A DNA stretch of 64,000 nt from Leptofilum sp041748655. Lineage in GTDB: Bacteria > Chloroflexota > Anaerolineae > Promineifilales > Promineifilaceae. A model generated the notes under the pieces. The model worked only from the letters and a program-made list of their open reading frames with translations, made no database searches and was not told where the DNA came from. Each line of letters begins with the position of its first letter. Within the stretch, counting starts at the first letter, position 1. The position numbers and the translations under genes are program-made. The stretch covers positions 1 to 64,000 of the forward strand of contig JBGTCV010000098.1 in assembly GCA_041748655.1 (NCBI GenBank). Reading direction: 5' to 3'. Positions 19,906-28,639 of the stretch are shown here, piece by piece.

Positions 19906-21520
19906 CCCAACCCCCGCCCCCCGGCGTTTCAATTTGCAAAATATCGTTGGCTTCGAGCTGGCGGGTGAATTTGCCCGGCAGCTCGGTAACGGTTTCCCCC
20001 TGGATGAGGCGGTTGCGGCCGGGACGGCCGTCTGCACCCCCTTGCAGCCCATAGGCTCCGCGCTTGCGCCGTTCGCTGGTCACGGTCACCGTCACCGGCG
20101 TCAGGAAGCGAATGGCCCGAATGAGGCCATCGCCACCGCGCTGCTGGCCTGCGCCGCCTGAGTTGGGCCGCAGGCTGTACCGCTCCACTCGCAAGGGAAA
20201 GCTGTATTCCAGCGCCTCCACCGGCGTGTTGAGCGTGTTGCTCATGTGGACGTGCAGCCCGCTGCCGCCGTCCGCCTGTGGTCCAGCCCCCGCGCCGCCG
20301 CCAATGGTTTCGTAGTAGGCAAACGGCCGTTCGCTGTCTGGATGTTTACCGCCAAAGGTGAGATTGTTCATCGTGCCCTGGCTGGCGGCGGGGATGAGCT
20401 GGGGCAGCGCCTGGGCCAGCGCGCCAAAGACCGCGTCGGTGATGCGCTGGGAGGTTTCCACATTCCCGGCAGCGACGGCGTGGGGATGGGGCGGGTCCAG
20501 CAGGGAGCCGGGCGGAATGGTGATGGTGAGCGGGGCGAAAGCGCCATCGTTCATCGGCAGATCGGTTTGTACCAGGGCGAGGGCGGCGCAGCGCAGGCAG
20601 TAGGCCACGGCCGATTTGGCAATGGCGGGCACGGCGTTGAGATTGCCCCGCACGGCGGGGGCTGTTCCCGTAAAATCGACGTGCATCTGGCTGCCCGTGA
20701 CGGTGAGCGTTACCTGGATGGGGATGGGCGGGCTGCCTGGCTGGCCATCGTCGTCGAGGGTGTCGGTGAAGGTATAACGGCCGTCTGGGATGTGGGAAAC
20801 GGCCGTTTCGGTCAACGTTTTCGCATAATCAATCAGCGCTTCGGCGTGGGCCAGCGCTTCGGCCAGGCTGTAGCGGTCTACAATTTCAGCCAGGCGCTTT
20901 TGGCCAATGGCATGGGCTGCCAGTTGGGCAGCTAAATCGCCGTTGCGCTCGTCCGGGGTGCGCACGTTGCGCAGGATGAGTTGCCAGACCGCCTCATTGC
21001 GCTGCCCGGCGGCCACCAGCTTAATGGGGGGAATGATGATCCCTTCCTGGTAAATCTCGGTGGAAAGCGGCATCGAGCCGGGGGACATGCCGCCGACGTC
21101 GGCGTGGTGGGCACGGCTGGCGACGAAGAATTGGGGAGAGGGGGAGAGGGGGAGAGGGGGTGGTTCACTGTTTACCGAATACTGATTACCGAAAAAAACA
21201 GGCGACACCAGCGTAATATCCGGCAGGTGGTTGCCGCCCTGGTACGGGTCGTTGACGATGACGACATCGCCGGGGGCGAAGGGGGCACATTGGTCGAGGG
21301 CGGCCTGGACGGAGGCGGGCATGGCGCCGAGGTGAACGGGAATGTGGGCGGCCTGGGCCAGCATACGGCCGTCGCCCAAAAAGAGGGCGCAGCTAAAGTC
21401 GAGCCGTTCCTTGATGTTGGGGCTGTACGCCGCGCGGCCCAGCGTGACGCCCATCTCTTCGGCGACGGAGGCGAACAGGTAGCGGAAAATGGAGAGGGAA
21501 ACGGCCGTTGGGTTGCTCAT
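19814..21520 (-). CDS. hyuB: Hydantoinase B / 5-oxoprolinase family protein (HyuB)
   Basis: 568 residues of the HyuB family, the subunit that together with HyuA hydrolyses hydantoins, 5-oxoproline or related cyclic amides with ATP. Recognisable blocks: AAYSPNIKERLDFSCALF, IPVHLGAMPASV, DVVIVNDPYQGGNHLPDI, SRAHHADVGGMSPGSMP, and the C-terminal YSFPLRVERYSLRPNSGGAG and GGGGWGK. No hyuA is nearby, so its partner must lie elsewhere. Two oddities: about 20 residues (110-130, NQYSVNSEPPPLPLSPSPQ) interrupt a conserved region and derive from repeat DNA, and the last 30 residues come from another repeat. I took the ATG at 21520; upstream codons to 21577 lie in repeat. Confidence 0.85.
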   Translation of the reverse strand: MSNPTAVSLSIFRYLFASVAEEMGVTLGRAAYSPNIKERLDFSCALFLGDGRMLAQAAHIPVHLGAMPASVQAALDQCAPFAPGDVVIVNDPYQGGNHLPDITLVSPVFFGNQYSVNSEPPPLPLSPSPQFFVASRAHHADVGGMSPGSMPLSTEIYQEGIIIPPIKLVAAGQRNEAVWQLILRNVRTPDERNGDLAAQLAAHAIGQKRLAEIVDRYSLAEALAHAEALIDYAKTLTETAVSHIPDGRYTFTDTLDDDGQPGSPPIPIQVTLTVTGSQMHVDFTGTAPAVRGNLNAVPAIAKSAVAYCLRCAALALVQTDLPMNDGAFAPLTITIPPGSLLDPPHPHAVAAGNVETSQRITDAVFGALAQALPQLIPAASQGTMNNLTFGGKHPDSERPFAYYETIGGGAGAGPQADGGSGLHVHMSNTLNTPVEALEYSFPLRVERYSLRPNSGGAGQQRGGDGLIRAIRFLTPVTVTVTSERRKRGAYGLQGGADGRPGRNRLIQGETVTELPGKFTRQLEANDILQIETPGGGGWGKNDPHPSPLPERERQPNPLPLRGGGLGWG

Positions 21521-21540
21521 AAGTGAGTGTGGGGTGTTGA

Positions 21541-21606
21541 TTGAGTAATTGAGTAATTGGGTAATTAGTGTGCTCAATTACCTAATTACCTAATTACCCA
21601 ATTACT
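21541..21606. repeat. TAATTGAG-type iterated hairpin repeat
   Basis: TTGAGTAATTGAGTAATTGG is mirrored by CTCAATTACCTAATTACC and further TAATTACCCAATTACTC. The same family occurs at 35668-35716 and 50583-50646. It fills the space between hyuB and the phosphoribosyltransferase and touches the 3' end of the latter. Confidence 0.8.
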
Positions 21607-22150
21607 CCACAAATACGGGTAAATTGCCCAGCGCCACGATATTGCTCCAATCGGCGTCGCCTTCGGTGAAAACGGCCGCTGTTTTTACAATCTCGCCACC
21701 CGCCTGATGGACCACATTTTCCATCCCTTTCAGCGTGCTGCCGGTGCTGATGACATCATCCACCAGCACCACTTTTTTGCCCTTGATGAACGTTTTGTCT
21801 TTTTCATCCAGGTAAAGCGTTTGCGGCTTGCCGGTGGTGATGGAGATAGTCTCGGCGCTGATCGTGTCGCCCATGTAGCTTTTGTACGATTTGCGCAGCA
21901 CGATGTAGGGCAGCCCCATCAAGGCGCTCATCTCGTAGATGAGGGGGATGCCTTTGGCTTCTGCCGTTACCAGCACCTGGGCGGGGGTGTTTTTGAGGTG
22001 CTCGGCCAGGGCAGCGGCGGTGGCCTTGACGACGATGGTGTCGCCCAGCATGTTAAAAATGGCGATGCGCACGCCGGGTGCAACTTCAAATAGAGGCAGG
22101 TGGCGGGTGATGCCAGCAATTTCTACGGTGTAAGTTTCACGTTCGGTCAT
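21602..22150 (-). CDS. Phosphoribosyltransferase, adenine-PRTase-like
   Basis: 182 residues of type-I PRTase fold. The PRPP-binding loop VVLVDDVISTGSTL is intact, preceded by the flexible-loop region LRKSYKSYMGD and an N-terminal VTAEAKGIPLIYEMS resembling the Apt family. It should transfer a 5-phosphoribosyl group to a purine, probably adenine, but xanthine or a regulatory role (PurR-like) is not excluded. The start at 22150 is preferred because AGGAGA lies 10 bp upstream; a start at 22180 would add ten residues. It is divergent from the quinone oxidoreductase gene. Confidence 0.75.
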   Translation of the reverse strand: MTERETYTVEIAGITRHLPLFEVAPGVRIAIFNMLGDTIVVKATAAALAEHLKNTPAQVLVTAEAKGIPLIYEMSALMGLPYIVLRKSYKSYMGDTISAETISITTGKPQTLYLDEKDKTFIKGKKVVLVDDVISTGSTLKGMENVVHQAGGEIVKTAAVFTEGDADWSNIVALGNLPVFVE

Positions 22151-22271
22151 CTTGTGATACTCTCCTAAAATGTTGGTCAATTTTGCAAAATTGGCCTACG
22201 CTATGATGCGTTTAGTTTACCTGATTGTCATGCAGGTGGCATCTGGATTTGTAAGTGAAGGTGGGACGATT

Positions 22272-23264
22272 ATGAAGGCGATTGTGGTAAAAGGTAATAA
22301 TCAGCAGCCGGTTTTGGTCTGGGAAACGGTGCCGGACGTGGAATTTGGGCCGGATGAGGTGTTGGTTGATGTGTGGGCAACGGCCGTAAATCGGGCCGAT
22401 TTGCTGCAAGCGCGAGGCGGCTACAATCCACCGCCGGGAGCCAGTGAGATTTTGGGACTGGAGATGGCGGGTATCATTGCCGCCGTAGGCAAGAATGTGA
22501 TCGAGTGGCAGGTGGGCGACCGGGTCTGTGCGCTGCTGCCGGGCGGTGGTTATGCTGAGCAGGTGGCGGTGCCAGCCGGGATGCTGCTGAAGCTGCCCAA
22601 AACGTGGACCTTTGCGATGGGAACGGCCGTTCCCGAAGTGTGGTACACCGCTTATGTCAACCTCTTTTTGGAGGGGGAGTTGGCGGCCGGGGAGACGGTG
22701 CTGATTCATGCCGGGGCCAGCGGCGTGGGCACGGCGGCCATTCAGCTGGCCAACGCCGCCGAAGCAACCGTCTTTGTGACGGCAGGCAGCGATGAGAAGC
22801 TGCAAGCGTGTCGTAAGCTGGGGGCAGAGCTGGCCATCAATTACAAGCAGGATGATTTTCTGGCGAAGGTATTGGCCGCGACGCAGGATCAGGGAGTGGA
22901 TCTGATTTTGGACCCGGTGGGTGGGGGTTATCTGGACAAAAACGTGCGGGCGCTGAAGCGATACGGCCGTTTGGTCAACATCGGGCAGTTGGGCGGATCG
23001 CATGGCGAAATGAACATGGGGCTGCTGCTGGGCAAGCGGCTGCGCCTCATCGGCTCCACGCTGCGCTCTCGCCCCCCGGCAGAGAAGATCAAAATTACCG
23101 AGCAGTTCCAGTCGGGCTATTGGCCGCTGCTGCGCTCCGGCGAGCTCAAACCGATCATCGACACGGTGTTCCCCATCGAGCAGGCGCAGGAAGCCCATGC
23201 CTACGTACAGCAGAACAAGAACATCGGCAAGGTGATCTTGACGGTGAAAGAGGGAGACCTGTAG
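22272..23264 (+). CDS. NAD(P)H:quinone oxidoreductase, zeta-crystallin/PIG3-like (MDR family)
   Basis: 330 residues of the zinc-free medium-chain dehydrogenase group. The N-terminal GroES-like part contains NRADLLQARGGYNPPPGAS, LGLEMAGIIAAVG and VGDRVCALLPGGGYAEQV; the Rossmann half contains LIHAGASGVGTAAIQLA and LDPVGGGYL, the co-factor-binding AxxGxxG-type loop. LLLGKRLRLIGSTLRSR fits the PIG3 subgroup. These cytosolic enzymes reduce quinones or alkenals with NADPH. The start ATG follows GAAGGTGGGA. Three palindrome copies. A hairpin repeat follows the stop. Confidence 0.88.
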   Translation: MKAIVVKGNNQQPVLVWETVPDVEFGPDEVLVDVWATAVNRADLLQARGGYNPPPGASEILGLEMAGIIAAVGKNVIEWQVGDRVCALLPGGGYAEQVAVPAGMLLKLPKTWTFAMGTAVPEVWYTAYVNLFLEGELAAGETVLIHAGASGVGTAAIQLANAAEATVFVTAGSDEKLQACRKLGAELAINYKQDDFLAKVLAATQDQGVDLILDPVGGGYLDKNVRALKRYGRLVNIGQLGGSHGEMNMGLLLGKRLRLIGSTLRSRPPAEKIKITEQFQSGYWPLLRSGELKPIIDTVFPIEQAQEAHAYVQQNKNIGKVILTVKEGDL

Positions 23265-23327
23265 GGGCGAGGCAGGTGGCCAAAACCATTGAAAAACAAA
23301 TAGATCATCTCCCCACCTGCCTCGCCC
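23264..23327. repeat. GGGCGAGGCAGG-type hairpin between converging genes
   Basis: GGGGCGAGGCAGGTGG (23264-23279) pairs with CCACCTGCCTCGCCC (23313-23327). A related pair, GGGCGAGGCAGTTGGA and its complement, is at 54235-54297. It lies between the convergent quinone reductase and rhomboid genes and could also act as a terminator, though no T-run follows. Confidence 0.75.
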
Positions 23328-23346
23328 ATATTTCGCCCCGCGACAG

Positions 23347-24042
23347 TCAAAGCGGCAGTTCGTTGCGGAAGCGGTGGAAGGCGTCGGGTCGCAGGAAGAG
23401 GAAGATGAGCGTCCCGGCGAAGAAGCCGCCCAGGTGTGCCCAGTGGGCCACGCTAGACTCCACGTTGATCAGCAGCACATCGAGCGCAACGGGAATCTCT
23501 TTGAGAAAGAAGAAGAGAATGACCCAATACGCCTGGAACGGAATGCGGGCGAAGCCAAATCCCCAAAAAAGCAGCACCTTGATTTTCCCCCCTGGAAATA
23601 AAATCAGGTAAGCGGCCATGATGCCGTATACCGCGCCGCTGGCGCCAATGCCGGGAATCGACTCGGTTGAACGGCTCATGGTGCTGATGATGTCGGCCAC
23701 TACGCCACAGAGCAGGTAAAAGGTGAGAAAGCGCCACGGGCCGCAGGCATCTTCCACACGCTGAGCGAAGGCCCACAGGGCGAGCATGTTGCCCGCTAGA
23801 TGAAAAATGCCGCCATGCATGAAGGTGGAGGTGACGGTGGCCAACGCACCGGCCGCCTGCTGGCTGATGACGAAGGTGGGGACGCTGCCAAACAGGAAAA
23901 TGGCCTGGATATATGCCTCAATATTAAATTCCACCAGCAAAAATTGGCCAATTAGCACCAGCATGTTCAGCAGGATGATGAACATGGTCATGAAGGGAAA
24001 GCTGGTATACCGGTTAGGCTGGAGGTCGGTGAGTGGAATCAT
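23347..24042 (-). CDS. Rhomboid family intramembrane serine protease
   Basis: 231 residues with six or so membrane helices. The catalytic serine is Ser135 in GASGAVYG and the catalytic histidine is His203 in AHLGGFFAG; HGGIFHLAGNMLALWAFAQ supplies the conserved His and Asn of helix 2. Rhomboids cut membrane proteins within or near their transmembrane helices. The gene overlaps the preceding TPR gene by 4 bp and is probably cotranscribed with it and the AI-2E-family gene. Substrates are unknown. Confidence 0.92.
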   Translation of the reverse strand: MIPLTDLQPNRYTSFPFMTMFIILLNMLVLIGQFLLVEFNIEAYIQAIFLFGSVPTFVISQQAAGALATVTSTFMHGGIFHLAGNMLALWAFAQRVEDACGPWRFLTFYLLCGVVADIISTMSRSTESIPGIGASGAVYGIMAAYLILFPGGKIKVLLFWGFGFARIPFQAYWVILFFFLKEIPVALDVLLINVESSVAHWAHLGGFFAGTLIFLFLRPDAFHRFRNELPL

Positions 24043-25091
24043 AAGAGGCTGTTCAGGTCCAGTTCAAAGGCGAGCAGCCGGTTAATGGCCAGCAGCAGCA
24101 GAAGGAGAATGGGCAAGACGACGCAAATGATGGAGATGAGGCGAAGGTGGCTGGGGTTGGCGGATACGGCCGTTCCCCTCAGCCGCGCCAGCCAGGGATG
24201 ATCCGGTGCGTGGGCCAACCCACCCAGCATCAACAGCCCGGCCATAAACAGCAGGTTGCCGCCACACAGCAGCGGCGAGATGCCTAGCGGTTTTAGCCCG
24301 GCCTGCACCCAAATCAGCAGGGCATAGAGCAGCGTGGGGCCGATGGCCAGCCGCAGTACCGTGGCCGTGGGACTGGTGAACGCGATATTGGCCAGCCGAA
24401 TCTGCTCCTGGACAAGGGGCAGCCGTTTTTTAGCCAGAAGGCGATCTGGCAAATTGGGAGATTTGAGGGCGCGTTTGTAATAGAATTTCGCTTTTTGCCA
24501 CTGTTCCAACCGTTCATACAGCCGTCCCATCGGCCAAAAATCTTCGCTGGCTGGGCTGATTTGGGCCAAAATGGCGGGCGCTTCGGGATGTTTGGCATTC
24601 AGCTGCAAAAGGCGGTCCAGTGCCTTTAGCCGATTCGATTGGGAATCAGCCTGTTGAACCATCAGCCACCAGCCAGCTTCATGGTTGGCATGAAGGTGTA
24701 AAAAGCTGGCCAACTGTTGGAGCCCTGGTTGAATCTGGCCTATGGCAAACTGCCGCTGGATTTGCTCGAATTCGATCTCTTCGGTGGTGTATGGTTTGGC
24801 TGCGCCATTGGCGGAGAAGGTGAAACTGTCTGTTTGGCTGGCAGACGCATATTTTTGGCGCACGCGGGCCAGCCGCTGCTGGGTTTGGGGTCGCCATGGG
24901 TTGAGGGTTAGGGCGTTTTCCAGGGCGATGATTTTGTCTTCTGGCTCATCGACCAGCTCGCTGAGCCAGAGCCAGGCAAGTTCGTGTTGTGGCTCTGTTT
25001 CTACTAGTTCAAGCAGCAGGGCGCGTGCCTGACTGCGCTCACCGGCTTTGGCTTTTTTTACGGCCGTTTGAAACAACTCTGATTGTGTCAA
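24039..25091 (-). CDS. TPR-containing membrane protein
   Basis: 350 residues. The N-terminal 200 are TPR-like helices (AKAGERSQARALLLELVETEPQ, ALTLNPWRPQTQQRLARVRQ, LYERLEQWQKAKFYYKRALK). The C-terminal third has three hydrophobic segments (around 240-262, 268-288 and 320-342). I know no named family. Overlap with the rhomboid gene suggests that it works with, or presents proteins to, that protease, but this is inferred from position only. The start appears to be TTG at 25091 with AGGGG about 10 bp upstream, 17 bp after the stop of the transporter gene. Confidence 0.7.
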   Translation of the reverse strand: MTQSELFQTAVKKAKAGERSQARALLLELVETEPQHELAWLWLSELVDEPEDKIIALENALTLNPWRPQTQQRLARVRQKYASASQTDSFTFSANGAAKPYTTEEIEFEQIQRQFAIGQIQPGLQQLASFLHLHANHEAGWWLMVQQADSQSNRLKALDRLLQLNAKHPEAPAILAQISPASEDFWPMGRLYERLEQWQKAKFYYKRALKSPNLPDRLLAKKRLPLVQEQIRLANIAFTSPTATVLRLAIGPTLLYALLIWVQAGLKPLGISPLLCGGNLLFMAGLLMLGGLAHAPDHPWLARLRGTAVSANPSHLRLISIICVVLPILLLLLLAINRLLAFELDLNSLL

Positions 25092-25108
25092 CGGTTAAGT
25101 GGCCCCTA

Positions 25109-26350
25109 TTACTTGATCGGTTTACTTTTTTTCCACCGTTTGGGCAGCAGCTGCCGCCCCCGGTTTAATAATTTGCTAGAGGTCGATTCCCCTGGTTCCG
25201 ACTCTGGATCAGGGAACGGGTTTTGGTCAAACATTTTACGCCAGGCGTAGATGCTAACCAGCTTAAGCGTGGCCACGACCGGCGCGGCCAAAATCGCCCC
25301 CAGAATCCCGGCCAGACTGCTGCCCATAAACACGCCCACGATGACGATGAGCGGATGTAGTTCGAGCGATTCACCCACAATGCGCGGCACCAGAATGCTG
25401 TTTTCCAGCTGCTGCACAATGAGCATGAAGATAAGCACCACGCCGGCATATTCCCAGCTGCCCAGCTGCCCTAAAGTCTCTGGCTGAAAGAAAGCCACAA
25501 TGATGGCCGCAGCTGCGCCGATGATAGGGCCTAGTATCGGAATAAATTCTAACAGGCCAGATAACAAACCGAGCGCCAGAGAGTTTTGCACGCCCAGCAG
25601 CGCCAAACCCAGCCAGACCACCAAAAAGATAATCAGCCCCAAAATGACCTGACCTCGCAGGTATGCGTTCCAGATACGGCCGAATTGGCGCAGCATTCGT
25701 TCGGCGTCACGACGGTAGCCTGGCAGCTGGGCCATGCCCGCCACCCGTTCGCCCAACAGCGGAATTTCGATGGCCAGATAGATAGAAATGATAAAAATAA
25801 AGAGAATGTTGCCCAGGGTAACAATGGTGGCTGTGGCGACGTTTGTGACGACTTGACCCCCCTGGCTAACGGTTGGTTCTGCCAGGCGGAGGAGCTGCTG
25901 CTGAATAAAGTTGAGGTCAATCGACCCTGGATCGAGCAGAAAGGGACCTATGACGATTGGTTCTGTTCTGGCGGTGAACTCTCTAATAACGGCCGTAATA
26001 TCCGCAATAAACTTGGGTATCTGGTTGATGAGCGAGGAGATTTGTTCAAAAGCGGCAAAACCCAGGGCAATAAACCCGCCGATCACGGCCACCGCCAGCA
26101 GCAAATAGACGATGAGAATGCCTGTGTTGCGCTTGAGGCCAGTTCGCTTATCTAGCAGCACAACGACGGGGTTGAGTATATATGCCAAAATGGCGGCTAT
26201 GATAATTTGAGACAGAAGCGATTGGAAGCGGTAGGTGAGCCACAGCACCAGCAGCAGCGCGGCTACGGTGACGATGATTTTGGTGCTGCGCGACCAGTCT
26301 GGAGATTCAGATTCAGTTGGTTGGGGTGTTGGCTCGCTGTCGTTGATCAT
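25109..26350 (-). CDS. AI-2E family transporter (PerM/YdiK-like)
   Basis: 413 residues. Typical order: two N-terminal helices, a soluble segment (about 110-175), and a C-terminal bundle with FIPILGPIIGAAAAIIVAF, LENSILVPRIVGESLELHPL and GILGAILAAPVVATLKL, which are the family signatures. The tail (380-413) is charged. Named for TqsA, members export varied small solutes or ions and often the substrate is not autoinducer-2. It leads an operon with the TPR and rhomboid genes. ATG with GAGGAA upstream. Confidence 0.9.
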   Translation of the reverse strand: MINDSEPTPQPTESESPDWSRSTKIIVTVAALLLVLWLTYRFQSLLSQIIIAAILAYILNPVVVLLDKRTGLKRNTGILIVYLLLAVAVIGGFIALGFAAFEQISSLINQIPKFIADITAVIREFTARTEPIVIGPFLLDPGSIDLNFIQQQLLRLAEPTVSQGGQVVTNVATATIVTLGNILFIFIISIYLAIEIPLLGERVAGMAQLPGYRRDAERMLRQFGRIWNAYLRGQVILGLIIFLVVWLGLALLGVQNSLALGLLSGLLEFIPILGPIIGAAAAIIVAFFQPETLGQLGSWEYAGVVLIFMLIVQQLENSILVPRIVGESLELHPLIVIVGVFMGSSLAGILGAILAAPVVATLKLVSIYAWRKMFDQNPFPDPESEPGESTSSKLLNRGRQLLPKRWKKSKPIK

Positions 26351-26609
26351 GTTAGGTTCCTCATTGTCGGGTATGAGAGTATCACATGCTTGATAAGTAC
26401 GTCAATGATTGCGCTGCGTTGCGGGAAACGGCCGTTTTGCCAAACCAGCTGCGACGCAGTTGAAGTCGAAAGATTACCTGGCGTCGCCATGGCAAAAAGT
26501 ACGTCGCCCCTGTGTAATCGTGATATGATAGCCATGCCCTCTTGGGCACCCTACTGAACCAGTTGAGCAAACATTTTACGGGCTCAACCCACTTTATTGA
26601 GAGGATAGA

Positions 26610-27626
26610 ATGCGCAAAAAGGCGATATTGATTACTGGCGCTGCTGGTGAAATTGGACAGGCATTGATTGAACATTTATCGGAGATTGGAGAATATACGC
26701 TGCTCACGCTGGATTTGCACCAGCTGCCAGATCGATTAGACGGCCGTTCCGTTCACATCGTCGGCGATATTTTAGACCACAAACTGTTTGCCCGCCTGGT
26801 CACAGAGTATGAAATTGACTCCATTTTTCACCTGGCGGCGCTGCTCTCCACCCGCAGCGAATTTTCGCCAGCGCTGGCCCATCAGGTTAACGTCAACGGC
26901 ACCTTAAACCTGCTTCAGCTGGCCGCCGATCAGTCCCAGCAGCGCGGCAAGCCGGTGCGCTTCATGTTTCCCAGCTCCATTGCCGTCTACGGCCTGCCAG
27001 ATTTAGCCACCAAAGCGCGGGATTTTTACGTGCGGGAGTGGGATTGGAACTACCCCACTACCATGTACGGCTGCAACAAGCTGTACTGCGAGCAGCTGGG
27101 CAGTTATTACAGCCATAATTACCAGCAGCTGTCGGAAACCCGCCCGATGATGCTGGACTTTCGCAGCGTTCGCTTTCCGGGGTTGATTAGCGCCTTCACC
27201 GTGCCCTCTGGCGGCACCAGCGATTACGGCCCGGAGATGCTGCACGCAGCGGCCAAAGGGGAGGCGTATCGCTGCTTTGTGCGCGAAGACAGCACCATCC
27301 CCTTTATGATTATGCCCGATGCCATCACCTCGCTGCTGCATTTGTGGCAGGCGCCTCGCAGCGTGTTGAGCCGGACCGTGTACAACGTCACCAGCTTTAG
27401 CCTCTCCGCTGCCGAGTTTCAGGCGCAGGTAGAGCGCACTTTCCCGAACGCGGCTATCAGTTTTGAGCCCGATCTGCACCGGCAGGGGATTGTAGACAGC
27501 TGGCCCGCTGGCCTGAACGACAAGCTGGCCCGCAAAGATTGGGGCTGGCAGCCCGCCTACGACGTAGACCGCGCCTTTGAAGAGTACCTGGTGCCAAATA
27601 TTCGGGAGCGGTTTAGGCTAAACTAA
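26610..27626 (+). CDS. NAD-dependent epimerase/dehydratase, L-threonine dehydrogenase-like
   Basis: 338 residues of extended short-chain dehydrogenase fold. The NAD site ILITGAAGEIGQAL opens the protein; IFHLAALLSTRSE, the catalytic Ser (MFPSSIAVYG) and YGCNKLYCE (Tyr-x3-Lys) follow. FRSVRFPGLISAFTVPSGGT and DYGPEMLHAA match the SDR-type L-threonine 3-dehydrogenase subgroup rather than sugar epimerases. That enzyme oxidises threonine to 2-amino-3-ketobutyrate. No kbl (ketobutyrate ligase) gene is adjacent, so the assignment is tentative. GAGAGGATAG precedes the ATG. The 258-bp gap upstream holds one palindrome at 26428 and nothing else recognised. Confidence 0.78.
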   Translation: MRKKAILITGAAGEIGQALIEHLSEIGEYTLLTLDLHQLPDRLDGRSVHIVGDILDHKLFARLVTEYEIDSIFHLAALLSTRSEFSPALAHQVNVNGTLNLLQLAADQSQQRGKPVRFMFPSSIAVYGLPDLATKARDFYVREWDWNYPTTMYGCNKLYCEQLGSYYSHNYQQLSETRPMMLDFRSVRFPGLISAFTVPSGGTSDYGPEMLHAAAKGEAYRCFVREDSTIPFMIMPDAITSLLHLWQAPRSVLSRTVYNVTSFSLSAAEFQAQVERTFPNAAISFEPDLHRQGIVDSWPAGLNDKLARKDWGWQPAYDVDRAFEEYLVPNIRERFRLN

Positions 27627-27682
27627 ATCAAAGATGATCCACTGGAGTGGAAATTCGCGGCTGAACGCATGAAAATGATGGG

Positions 27683-28603
27683 ATGAAAGAACGTTCTACC
27701 CTGACTCGTTTTGCCTGGCTGTCTGTGGCAACGGCCGTTCTCACCATTGGTCTCAAAGCCACCGCTTACTGGCTTACCGGTTCTGTCGGGCTGCTGTCTG
27801 ATGCCCTGGAGTCCGGGGTGAATTTGGTAACGGCCGTTTTCGCCCTCATCATCCTCACCATTGCCGCCCTGCCCCCGGATGAGGAGCATGAATACGGTCA
27901 CAGCAAGGCGGAATATTTTGCCGCTGGCGTTGAAGGTGGCCTGATTTTGATTGCGGCGCTGGTGATTGGGGTAACGGCCGTTCAGCGTTTTATTCAGCCT
28001 CAGCCATTGGAGCAGGTGGGTTTGGGGTTATTTGTCTCTGTGCTGGCGGCGCTGGGCAACGGGCTCACCGCGATGGTGCTGCTGCGCGTGGGGCGTCAGC
28101 ACAACTCCCTTACCCTTACCGCCAATGCGCGTCATCTTCTGACCGATGTCTGGACGTCGGCAGGGGTTATTGTGGGTGTGTTGGGCGTGTCGTTAACCGG
28201 TTGGCACTGGTTGGATCCGCTGGTGGCGCTGCTGGTGGCGCTGCATATTGTGCGTACCGGGGTCGTTTTGCTGCAAACGGCCGTTAACGGCCTGATGGAT
28301 GTTTCTTTGCCCGCCGAGGAAGTGGCCAGGGTCCGGGACGTACTGGACGGCTACTGCTCCGATGAAGTGCAGTACCATGCCCTGCGCACGCGCCAATCGG
28401 GAGCGTACCGTTTTGTGTCGGTCCATGTGCAGGTTCCGGGAGCGTGGTCGGTACAGCGGGGGCACACTTTGCTAGAAGCCATCGAGCGAGATTTGAGGTT
28501 GGCGGTGCCGCTTGTGGCGGTATTCACCCACCTGGAACCAGTCGATGATCCGCTTTCCTGGGCCGATATTGCTTTGCACCGTGTCGAAGAGGGCAAAAAG
28601 TAG
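27683..28603 (+). CDS. Cation diffusion facilitator (CDF) family transporter
   Basis: 306 residues with six membrane helices. Metal-site features of CDF proteins are visible: SVGLLSDALESGVNLV in helix 2 (here with Asp, Glu and Asn), HEYGHSKAEYFAAGVEG after helix 3, and NARHLLTDVWTSAGVIVGV in helix 5 (His-x3-Asp). The C-terminal cytoplasmic domain (about 210-300) includes YHALRTRQSG and HVQVPG. CDF exporters move Zn, Fe, Mn or Co out of the cell in exchange for protons; which metal is not decidable. Four palindrome copies, an unusually high density. Confidence 0.92.
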   Translation: MKERSTLTRFAWLSVATAVLTIGLKATAYWLTGSVGLLSDALESGVNLVTAVFALIILTIAALPPDEEHEYGHSKAEYFAAGVEGGLILIAALVIGVTAVQRFIQPQPLEQVGLGLFVSVLAALGNGLTAMVLLRVGRQHNSLTLTANARHLLTDVWTSAGVIVGVLGVSLTGWHWLDPLVALLVALHIVRTGVVLLQTAVNGLMDVSLPAEEVARVRDVLDGYCSDEVQYHALRTRQSGAYRFVSVHVQVPGAWSVQRGHTLLEAIERDLRLAVPLVAVFTHLEPVDDPLSWADIALHRVEEGKK

Positions 28604-28639
28604 CGGGCCAACCATCCGTCGCGCTCAATAAGGAGAAAA

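Noticed and set aside
20246..20935. 229-codon frame antisense to hyuB
   Set aside because: Shadow of the GC-rich hyuB gene on the opposite strand.
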